From Candidatus Methylomirabilis sp. (GTDB lineage: Bacteria > Patescibacteriota > Patescibacteriia > DYHP01), in the NCBI GenBank assembly GCA_020724105.1, contig DYHP01000023.1:1-14478 (forward strand): a stretch of 14,478 bases of DNA, given 5' to 3'. The translations under genes and the position numbers were made by a program. Each line of letters opens with the position of its first letter. The stretch's first letter is position 1. Under the pieces are notes generated by a model that was given only the letters and a program-made list of their open reading frames with translations, was not told the origin of the DNA and did no database searches. Positions 5,318 through 10,577 of the stretch are shown in pieces.

Positions 5318-7699
5318 ATGTATCTCGAGTCAATCCATCTCCAAGGTTTTAAATCGTTTGCCTTAAAAACCGTTTTGAAATTTTTGCCTCCGACCGAGAA
5401 ATCAAGAGGCATTACCGCCATCGTCGGCCCCAACGGTTCGGGGAAATCGAACGTTGTTGACGCCATGAGATGGGTTTTGGGCGAACAGAGCATTAAAACC
5501 CTTCGCGGCAAAAAAACCGAAGACGTGATTTTTGCCGGTTCGGACAAGCGGCAGCGCTCCGGCTTTGCGGAAGTAACTCTCGTTCTGCGGAATGAAAAAG
5601 TCCAACCCCCACATTCTCCCCCTATTCCGACGAAAGTCGGAACAGGGGGAGTTTCCGCCAGAGGCGGATCCGCCTTTGGTGGAAGAGGGAATAGAGAAAA
5701 CGAAGACGACATTTTATCCTATTACCTTGATGCCGAAAACATTGAAATTACCCGCCGCGTCTACCGCGACGGGGCTTCTGATTATTATTTGGGCAAAAAC
5801 AAGGTTCGACTCATCGACATCCAGATGCTTTTGGCAAAACTCGGCATGTCTAACCGCGCCTACGGCATTATCGGGCAAGGCATGATTGATTCCATTTTAA
5901 TAATGAATGACGCCGAAAAAAAAGAATTTTTTGACGAAGCGACGGGTATCAAGCAATACCAAATAAAAAGAAACCATTCGCTCCTCCAGCTCAAAAACGC
6001 CACGATAAACTTGCGCGAAGCGCAAACGATTATCAATGAAATTGAGCCGCATCTGAAATATTTAAGGCGCCAAGTCCATCGGCTTGAAGAAAAAACCCGA
6101 ATCGAAGAGGAGTTGCACTCCCTTCAGCATATTTACTACAGTTCCCTTTTCCACGACCTCGAGAAAAAAATCGTCGCCCTAAAAGACAAAATCAAAGAAG
6201 CGAACAAGGAACTTGAGTCTAAAAAAACGGAATTAAAAAATATTGACAAAAAACTTGCCCTGACCCAATATCTCGACATCCAATCTCCGGTAATCGGTTT
6301 GCAGGAAAAATACCAAAAATTGCTTGACGAAAAAAGCAAATTAACTGAAAAGGAACTGCGGACAAAAAACAAACTGTGGCAGCTTTCCCAAAAAATTCAA
6401 AAGGCGCAAATGCCCTCCATCAACCCCGCCGACCTGCTTGAAAGAGTTGAAAAAATAGAAAAGTTAGAAGAAGAAATCGCCGAGTTGCTTCAAAACAAAA
6501 CCGCAGATTTGAAACTCGCGGTGGAAAAAATAACCGTCGCCCTTGAGGAGACGAGGAATCTTACTTCCTTTTTAAAAAAACACCGAATTTTGCCGGAATC
6601 CCACGAGGAAGAAGAGAAAGAACTGGAGCAATTGAAAAAACAAACCAAAGAACTTGAGACAAAAATCAATGAAACCAAAAGGCAAATCGAAGCCGCCTAT
6701 AAAAAGGAGGAGGAAAGCAAAAGAGATTTCATAAATCTCCAAAAAAACTTACAGGCACAAGGCGAAGAAATCCACGCGCTCGAAAATCAATTAAACGATT
6801 TGAAAATCGAATTAGCGCGCCTTGAAACCCGCAAAGAAACTCTGGAAAAAGAAATGTTCGAGGAATTGAAAGAAGGAGTGGAAAAAATTAAAAACGAACC
6901 CCTTGCCGCAACCGAGCCGCTTGACGCTCTTTACCAAAAAATACAAAAAGCCAAATATCAAATAGCTTTGGCGGGCGGCGTCGACGAACAAGTAATACAA
7001 GAATACAAGGAATCAAATGAGCGTTACACTTTCTTAAAAAACCAAACCGATGATTTGAGCAAGTCCATCGGAAACCTTAAAAGCGTTATCGAAGAACTCG
7101 ATGAAATAATGGAGTCGCAATTCAACAAATCTTTTAACAAAATCAACGAGTCGTTCGGCAAATATTTCGGGTTGCTTTTTGGCGGCGGCCACGCCAATCT
7201 TTCAAAGAAAGAAATTCAAATCTTGCCTGACGGCAGACAGGTCGAACCCCGACCTTGTCGGGACGAAGCGGACGAAGACAATCTTAAGGAGCAGGTCGAG
7301 AAGATGAAAAAATTGGAAATTTTCGAAATCGTTTCCACTCCCAAGCACACCATAGAAATCAACGCCGCTCCCCCGGGCAAAAAAATCAAAGGCTTGCAAA
7401 TGCTTTCCGGCGGCGAGCGGGCGCTGACCGCCATCGCCCTTGTTTGCGGCATAATCTCCACAAACCCGTCGCCCTGCATTATTTTAGACGAGGTCGATGC
7501 GGCGCTTGATGAAACAAATTCCATCAAATTCGCCGAGATAATCAAAGAGTTGGCAAAACAGAGCCAATTTATCGTCATTACCCACAACCGAGCGACAATG
7601 GAAAATTCGTCTTTGCTCTACGGCACCACCATGGGCGACGACAATTCTTCAAAAATTTTAAGCGTTGATTTGAGAGAAGCGGAAAAATTGGCGGAGTAA
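5318..7699 (+). CDS. smc: Short SMC-type chromosome segregation ATPase, apparently without a hinge
   Basis: SMC ATPases form long-armed dimers that fold and segregate the chromosome. The head is unmistakable: MYLESIHLQGFKSFA start, Walker A GPNGSGKS (37-44), LRGKKTEDVIFAG, Q-loop Q187 in GIIGQGMID, signature LSGGE (696-700), Walker B IILDEVDAALD (721-731) with E725, and H756 in ITHNRAT. The protein is 793 aa; bacterial SMC is usually about 1,150-1,200. Between head halves (about 240-590) I see Glu/Lys-rich coiled coil, with breaks near 316-328, 364-373 and 415-428, but no globular hinge of about 150 aa and no CxxC zinc hook. Two palindromic repeats are translated inside the head (5616-5684 and 7248-7262). 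No Shine-Dalgarno sequence precedes the ATG. Partner genes scpA/scpB are not in the window. Confidence 0.92.
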   Translation: MYLESIHLQGFKSFALKTVLKFLPPTEKSRGITAIVGPNGSGKSNVVDAMRWVLGEQSIKTLRGKKTEDVIFAGSDKRQRSGFAEVTLVLRNEKVQPPHSPPIPTKVGTGGVSARGGSAFGGRGNRENEDDILSYYLDAENIEITRRVYRDGASDYYLGKNKVRLIDIQMLLAKLGMSNRAYGIIGQGMIDSILIMNDAEKKEFFDEATGIKQYQIKRNHSLLQLKNATINLREAQTIINEIEPHLKYLRRQVHRLEEKTRIEEELHSLQHIYYSSLFHDLEKKIVALKDKIKEANKELESKKTELKNIDKKLALTQYLDIQSPVIGLQEKYQKLLDEKSKLTEKELRTKNKLWQLSQKIQKAQMPSINPADLLERVEKIEKLEEEIAELLQNKTADLKLAVEKITVALEETRNLTSFLKKHRILPESHEEEEKELEQLKKQTKELETKINETKRQIEAAYKKEEESKRDFINLQKNLQAQGEEIHALENQLNDLKIELARLETRKETLEKEMFEELKEGVEKIKNEPLAATEPLDALYQKIQKAKYQIALAGGVDEQVIQEYKESNERYTFLKNQTDDLSKSIGNLKSVIEELDEIMESQFNKSFNKINESFGKYFGLLFGGGHANLSKKEIQILPDGRQVEPRPCRDEADEDNLKEQVEKMKKLEIFEIVSTPKHTIEINAAPPGKKIKGLQMLSGGERALTAIALVCGIISTNPSPCIILDEVDAALDETNSIKFAEIIKELAKQSQFIVITHNRATMENSSLLYGTTMGDDNSSKILSVDLREAEKLAE
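5616..5684. repeat. Double palindromic element inside smc
   Basis: The first hairpin pairs 5616-5631 with 5636-5651 (16 bp, one mismatch) around a GAAA loop, with a TTCCGAC/GTCGGAA core. Directly after it, TCCGCC-AGA-GGCGGA (5654-5668) and TCCGCC-TTT-GGTGGA (5669-5683) form two back-to-back hairpins. The element spans about 69 nt, a multiple of three. It encodes roughly residues 100-123 (Pro, Gly, Ser, Arg-rich), a loop absent from typical SMC heads. Confidence 0.8.
7248..7262. repeat. Small palindrome inside smc C-terminal head
   Basis: CCCGAC (7248-7253) and GTCGGG (7257-7262) flank CTT. It encodes part of VEPRPCRDEADED between the strand ending LPDGR and the helix beginning NLKEQ, just where SMC proteins normally have a short surface link. 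The core matches palindromes at 2338-2355 and 9164-9181. Confidence 0.6.
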
Positions 7700-7708
7700 A
7701 ACTGCCAA

Positions 7709-7738
7709 TCCTTGACTGTTAATCGTTGACTGTTGACT
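7709..7738. repeat. TTGACTG short tandem repeat
   Basis: CTTGACTGTTAATCG, TTGACTG and TTGACTT repeat a TTGACTG unit just after the smc stop. The last copy supplies the -35 hexamer of the promoter at 7733-7761. Confidence 0.5.
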
Positions 7739-7761
7739 TTTCAAAGGTGTTAATGTAAGAT
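7733..7761 (+). promoter_or_regulatory. Promoter upstream of rpsP
   Basis: TTGACT (7733-7738), 17 bp and TAAGAT (7756-7761) form a good sigma-70 promoter. The resulting leader would be about 108 nt and would include the inverted repeat at 7780-7831. The same hexamers and spacing recur before khpA. Confidence 0.6.
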
Positions 7762-7779
7762 AAAAACGAATCGAGAGCG

Positions 7780-7831
7780 CCACTAATTTATACCGCGAAT
7801 TGATACCAATCGAATTCGTGCGGATTAGTGG
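7780..7831. repeat. Imperfect inverted repeat upstream of rpsP
   Basis: CCACTAAT (7780-7787) pairs with ATTAGTGG (7824-7831). Inside, CCGC/GCGG and GAATT/AATTC extend the stem with a small bulge around an 11-nt loop. It may be another mobile palindrome, or a structure in the rpsP leader RNA. Confidence 0.6.
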
Positions 7832-7862
7832 TATGGATTAGCGGTCGTGTAATTTCAACTTC

Positions 7863-7868
7863 TATAAT
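7863..7868 (+). promoter_or_regulatory. Possible second -10 element directly upstream of rpsP
   Basis: An exact TATAAT lies 7 nt before the ATG at 7876 and would place transcription start next to the start codon. There is no Shine-Dalgarno sequence. A matching -35 is not evident at 17 bp, so this is a weak call. Confidence 0.35.
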
Positions 7869-7875
7869 TAAAACT

Positions 7876-8211
7876 ATGCTCGCTATCAAACTCAGAAGAA
7901 TGGGAAAAAATAAAAAACCTTCGTATAGGGTCGTGGTTATTGAAAGCCAAAAAAATCCTCGGAGCGATTACATTGCCTCGCTTGGTTTTTACAACCCCGT
8001 CGTCAAGGAAAAAACCCTGAAAGTGGATGCCGAAAAAGCGAAATTATGGATTTCCCGCGGCGCCAGACCTTCGATTACCGTCCACAATTTGCTGGTTAGA
8101 GCAGGCGTTTTGAACGAGCCGAAACAAAAAGTGCACACGAAAAAGAAAGCCAAAGAAGAAGCCCCTCCTGCCCAGCCCGAAACGACTCCGCCTTTAGGCA
8201 CTGTCGCGTAA
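7876..8211 (+). CDS. rpsP: 30S ribosomal protein S16
   Basis: S16 binds 16S rRNA in the body of the small subunit and is needed for its assembly. The start MLAIKLRRMGKNKKPSYRVVV is typical, followed by SLGFYNP, the SRGARPSITVHNLL segment and the end of the fold near residue 80. The ORF can be read upstream to a GTG at 7828, but those 16 residues do not belong to the family. At 111 aa it is longer than many S16 proteins because of a Lys/Ala/Pro-rich tail from about residue 82. No Shine-Dalgarno sequence is present. It sits between smc and khpA, as in many bacteria, but each gene here has its own promoter. Confidence 0.95.
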   Translation: MLAIKLRRMGKNKKPSYRVVVIESQKNPRSDYIASLGFYNPVVKEKTLKVDAEKAKLWISRGARPSITVHNLLVRAGVLNEPKQKVHTKKKAKEEAPPAQPETTPPLGTVA

Positions 8212-8220
8212 GCCAAGTCC

Positions 8221-8249
8221 TTGACTTTTTGGGGCTTTTATGTTAAGAT
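8221..8249 (+). promoter_or_regulatory. Promoter of khpA
   Basis: TTGACT (8221-8226), 17 bp and TAAGAT (8244-8249) match the rpsP promoter hexamers exactly. It begins 9 nt after the rpsP stop and predicts a leader of about 186 nt before the khpA ATG. Confidence 0.65.
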
Positions 8250-8324
8250 GTTTAAAAGAAAGCCAGTCTGTGATAGAAAGGTCGGCAGAACTGGAATTGA
8301 AGAAAATTTTAGTAATTAAGATAA

Positions 8325-8433
8325 ATCCCCCTACCTTTCCACGGTCCATCAAACTCCGTGGGAAGGATTACATCTGGAAAACCCGTTCGTCCTCGCGGTA
8401 AGACCGCAGGGACTTCGAGAAAGGTGGGGGGAT
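8325..8433 (+). promoter_or_regulatory. Structured khpA leader with competing pairings
   Basis: A 15-nt arm at 8325-8339 pairs completely (one G-U) with 8419-8433, the purine-rich tract ending 8 nt before the ATG. Inside are a hairpin at 8389-8413 (10 pairs, one C-A mismatch) and a hairpin pairing 8334-8344 with 8356-8366 (11 bp, one G-U). The latter uses the same bases 8334-8339 as the long stem, so the two compete. This looks like a three-way junction that could hide or release the ribosome-binding region. It matches no riboswitch I know. A mobile palindrome with 15-bp terminal arms is the main alternative. Confidence 0.55.
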
Positions 8434-8441
8434 AAAACAGT

Positions 8442-8759
8442 ATGGCGGCTAAACATCCTGACCAGGAATTCCTCGAATTACTCGCCAAGGCTTTGGTAGA
8501 AAATCCTGGCGACGTAAAGGTGGAACGCACTGTTGACGAAAGAGGTGTGCTTTTGACCCTTCACATCAACCCAGCAGATATGGGTGCCATTATTGGCAGA
8601 GGGGGCCAAACAGCTCGAGCCATCAGAACCCTGCTTCGTATTGTTGGCTCAAAAAACAATGCCCACGTGAATTTAAAGATTCACGAACCAGAGGGTTCAA
8701 GACGTCCCAGAAGGTCTGATGACGTTGACACGGGCGCAATCGAGGACTTGAGGATATAA
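8442..8759 (+). CDS. khpA: KH-domain RNA-binding protein KhpA
   Basis: KhpA (YlqC) is a small KH-domain protein that binds RNA, often with KhpB/EloR, and affects cell elongation and post-transcriptional control in Gram-positive bacteria. The single KH domain shows the pattern NPADMGAIIGRGGQTARAIRTLL with the GxxG loop G52-R53-G54-G55. The 105-aa length is slightly above the usual 75-85 because of an Arg/Asp-rich tail from about residue 84. The gene lies between rpsP and trmD, its normal place. The ATG is preceded by a GGTGGGGGG tract rather than a canonical Shine-Dalgarno sequence, and that tract is base-paired in the predicted leader fold, suggesting translational control. Confidence 0.9.
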   Translation: MAAKHPDQEFLELLAKALVENPGDVKVERTVDERGVLLTLHINPADMGAIIGRGGQTARAIRTLLRIVGSKNNAHVNLKIHEPEGSRRPRRSDDVDTGAIEDLRI

Positions 8760-8783
8760 AATAAAAATCTTGAAAAAGACTGG

Positions 8784-8814
8784 AAGCTGCGGTAAAATGA
8801 TGCTGCAGCTTTTA
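8784..8814 (+). terminator. Weak terminator after khpA
   Basis: AAGCTGC (8784-8790) pairs with GCAGCTT (8805-8811) around a 14-nt loop, followed only by TTAG. Termination would be inefficient, so some read-through to trmD is likely. Confidence 0.4.
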
Positions 8815-8816
8815 GT

Positions 8817-8846
8817 TTGTAACTTGCCGCCAAGATACGCTATAAC
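8817..8846 (+). promoter_or_regulatory. Possible trmD promoter
   Basis: TTGTAA (8817-8822), an 18-bp spacer and TATAAC (8841-8846) precede trmD by about 67 nt. The leader would contain the repeat at 8861-8911, and there is no Shine-Dalgarno sequence. Confidence 0.4.
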
Positions 8847-8860
8847 TACGCCAATTTACG

Positions 8861-8911
8861 CTATTGTTTCTGGCGTGAAGTGGCGTTGTGATGGCGTCGT
8901 GTGGCTTCTAT
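8861..8911. repeat. Copy A of a ~53-bp dispersed repeat, upstream of trmD
   Basis: The reverse complement of 8861-8911 aligns with 13852-13904 at 44 of 53 positions, including TAGAAGCCACAC, ACGCCATCAC and two ACGCCA units. Read on the plus strand it shows GGCGT units every 10-11 nt. It ends 2 nt before the trmD ATG. Confidence 0.7.
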
Positions 8912-8913
8912 AA

Positions 8914-9708
8914 ATGAAGATAACTTTCCTCACAATCTTCCCCAAAATCTTTGACTGTTATCTTAACGAGTCAATTCTAAAACGCGCCCAAAAAAAGGGT
9001 CTCGTTAAATTTGGTATTGTAAACATCCGCGATTTTACCGCGGACAAACACAAAAGCGTGGACGACAAGCCCTACGGCGGCGGTCCGGGAATGATACTCA
9101 AAATTGGACCTATATACAGGGCGCTTCGTTCGATTTTGAAAAAATCCGAAATCCGAAACCTCGTCCCGACATCTGTCGGGATCTCCGCTTCGCTCCGAAA
9201 ATCCGAAACAAATCCGAAATTCAAATTTCAAAAATCTAAAACACGAATCATTCTTCTTTCGGCTAAGGGGAAAACTTTTGACCAAAAGATGGCGGGAAAA
9301 TTTTCAAAATATAAACATCTCATTTTCATCTGCGGCAGATACGAAGGCGTTGACGAAAGAGTGGCAAAACATCTGGCTGACGAGGAAATTTCAATCGGCA
9401 ATTACGTATTGACGGGCGGCGAATTGCCGGCTATGATTATATCAGATGCAATCACTCGTCTGATGCCCGGCGTTATTAAAACAGAATCGCTAAAAGAGGA
9501 AAGTTTTGCAATTCGTCCAAAAAATAAATTAAAAATTAAAAATTTAAAATTAAAAATTGTCTGTGAGTATCCCCAGTATACCCGGCCGGAAAAATTCCTA
9601 AACTGGCAGGTGCCTGCGATTTTGCTTTCCGGAGACCATAAAAAAATTTCCGACTGGCGTAAGCGGCATAGCCGAACAAAAATTCAAAAACAAGGAGAAA
9701 GAATATGA
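8914..9708 (+). CDS. trmD: tRNA (guanine37-N1)-methyltransferase
   Basis: TrmD methylates G37 of tRNAs with G36, using S-adenosylmethionine, and prevents +1 frameshifting. MKITFLTIFPKIF, the YGGGPGM loop (54-60), CGRYEGVDERV (140-150) and ISIGNYVLTGGELPAM (159-174) make the trefoil-knot SPOUT fold clear; the C-terminal EYPQYTRP (218-225) is also canonical. At 264 aa it is slightly longer than usual (about 230-250). Two extra segments stand out: residues about 77-110, encoded by TCCGAAA repeats around a palindrome, and about 202-215, encoded by an AAATTAAAAATT tract. Neither removes a known catalytic motif. The start has no Shine-Dalgarno sequence. The usual neighbours rimM and rplS are absent. 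The stop overlaps the next gene by ATGA. Confidence 0.94.
   Translation: MKITFLTIFPKIFDCYLNESILKRAQKKGLVKFGIVNIRDFTADKHKSVDDKPYGGGPGMILKIGPIYRALRSILKKSEIRNLVPTSVGISASLRKSETNPKFKFQKSKTRIILLSAKGKTFDQKMAGKFSKYKHLIFICGRYEGVDERVAKHLADEEISIGNYVLTGGELPAMIISDAITRLMPGVIKTESLKEESFAIRPKNKLKIKNLKLKIVCEYPQYTRPEKFLNWQVPAILLSGDHKKISDWRKRHSRTKIQKQGERI
9141..9240. repeat. Palindrome and TCCGAAA repeats inside trmD
   Basis: TCCCGAC (9164-9170) and GTCGGGA (9175-9181) flank ATCT. On both sides are copies of TCCGAAA (five, starting near 9145, 9152, 9194, 9202 and 9212), followed by an AAATTCAAATTTC tract. All of it is translated in frame as a Lys/Ser/Pro-rich loop. The composition resembles intergenic filler more than TrmD. 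Confidence 0.7.
9523..9560. repeat. A/T tandem tract inside trmD
   Basis: Units of the type AAATTAAAAATT recur about every 10-11 nt and are translated as alternating Lys/Leu/Ile/Asn between ESFAIRP and CEYPQYTRP. TrmD proteins normally have only a short link here. Confidence 0.6.
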
Positions 9709-10448
9709 CCAAGATAGTCATTTTAGCCGCCGGAAAGGGCAAAAGAATGGGCTGTGTTGATACGCCCAAAGTAATGCTCCCATTTTTGGGAAAGCCGATT
9801 GTTGAATATGTGGTAAAAGCCGCCAAAGAATCCGGCGTTGACGAAAAGCCGATTTTGGTCGTCGGTTTTTGCGGGCAAAAAGTGAAAGATTATTTTGGCG
9901 ACGCCTGCCTTTACGCTGAACAAACGGAGCAAAAAGGCACGGGGCACGCGGTTTTAAGCGCTGAAAAAACCGTTGGCGCGGCGGAAAACATTTTGGTCTT
10001 AAACGGCGACCATCCGCTCACCAGCGCGGAAATGATTAAAAAGTTGGCTGCGCTCCATAATGATTCCGGGGCGATGCTTACCTTTCTCACCGCCATCATC
10101 CCCGATTTTGAGGGCTGGCGCAAGATTTTTGAGGGCTTTGGCCGGGTGTTGCGCAACGAAAAAGGCGAACTCCTGAAAATTATTGAAAGAAAAGACGTCT
10201 CAAAAATGGAACCAAAAAACGTGGAGTTCAACCCCAACTTTTTCTGCTTTAAAGCCGAATGGCTCTGGCCGCATCTTTCGCTCCTTAAAAACAAAAACGC
10301 TCAAGGCGAATACTATATCACTGATTTGCTGGAAATGGCGATTAAAGAAAAGGTGAAAATCGCTCATGGCTCGATTTCGCCCGAGGAATGCGTGGGAGTA
10401 AACACGCCGGAACAACTGGAATTGGCGCAATCACTGATTAAACGCTGA
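9705..10448 (+). CDS. Nucleotidyltransferase resembling the GlmU N-terminal domain
   Basis: The 247-aa protein is a single Rossmann-type sugar-nucleotide pyrophosphorylase domain. Visible are VILAAGKGKRM (5-15) with the sugar/nucleotide-binding GxGxRM signature, K22 in TPKVMLPFLGKP, EQKGTGHAV (75-83, compare QLGTAHAV in GlmU), LNGDHPL (99-105) with a probable metal-binding D102, VEFNPNFFCF, and GEYYITDLLEMA. These make transfer of a nucleotidyl group from an NTP to a sugar phosphate likely, probably UTP to GlcNAc-1-phosphate. The left-handed beta-helix acetyltransferase domain of GlmU is missing. AAGGAG and the ATGA overlap with trmD indicate translational coupling. The substrate could differ from that of GlmU. 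Confidence 0.85.
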   Translation: MTKIVILAAGKGKRMGCVDTPKVMLPFLGKPIVEYVVKAAKESGVDEKPILVVGFCGQKVKDYFGDACLYAEQTEQKGTGHAVLSAEKTVGAAENILVLNGDHPLTSAEMIKKLAALHNDSGAMLTFLTAIIPDFEGWRKIFEGFGRVLRNEKGELLKIIERKDVSKMEPKNVEFNPNFFCFKAEWLWPHLSLLKNKNAQGEYYITDLLEMAIKEKVKIAHGSISPEECVGVNTPEQLELAQSLIKR

Positions 10449-10465
10449 TTGCGTACGCTGATAGA

Positions 10466-10489
10466 CGGCCCAAAAAGCCGCTTTTTTTT
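10466..10489 (+). terminator. Intrinsic terminator after the nucleotidyltransferase gene
   Basis: CGGC (10466-10469) and GCCG (10477-10480) form a short GC stem, followed by C and eight T's (10482-10489). The T-run is strong but the stem is short. Confidence 0.55.
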
Positions 10490-10513
10490 AACCCGTAATA
10501 CGTATTGCGGGTT
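10490..10513. repeat. 24-bp near-perfect palindrome
   Basis: AACCCG (10490-10495) and CGGGTT (10508-10513) flank an AATA-CG-TATT core. Only one symmetric pair (T10496/G10507) fails Watson-Crick pairing. As it follows the terminator T-run it may help termination, or be another inserted palindrome. Confidence 0.5.
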
Positions 10514-10533
10514 TACCTAACACTCTGTCAACC

Positions 10534-10562
10534 TTGTCAAGCCCACCCGCAAATGATACATT
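10534..10562 (+). promoter_or_regulatory. Candidate yvcK promoter with a very short leader
   Basis: TTGTCA (10534-10539), 17 bp and TACATT (10557-10562) would start transcription about 9 nt before the ATG at 10578. An exact TATAAT at 10570-10575 is too close to the ATG to serve it. No Shine-Dalgarno sequence is present. Confidence 0.45.
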
Positions 10563-10577
10563 AAAAATGTATAATGT

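Noticed and set aside
7828..7875. GTG-initiated N-terminal extension of S16
   Set aside because: The extra 16 residues are encoded partly by an inverted repeat, and the family starts at MLAIKLRR.
8325..8433. A known riboswitch class (TPP, SAM, FMN, preQ1 and others) upstream of khpA
   Set aside because: The conserved aptamer sequences of these classes are not present; only the general architecture is similar.
8309..8530. A 73-codon minus-strand frame opposite the khpA leader and start
   Set aside because: It is antisense to a conserved gene and to its structured leader, with no promoter or ribosome-binding site seen.
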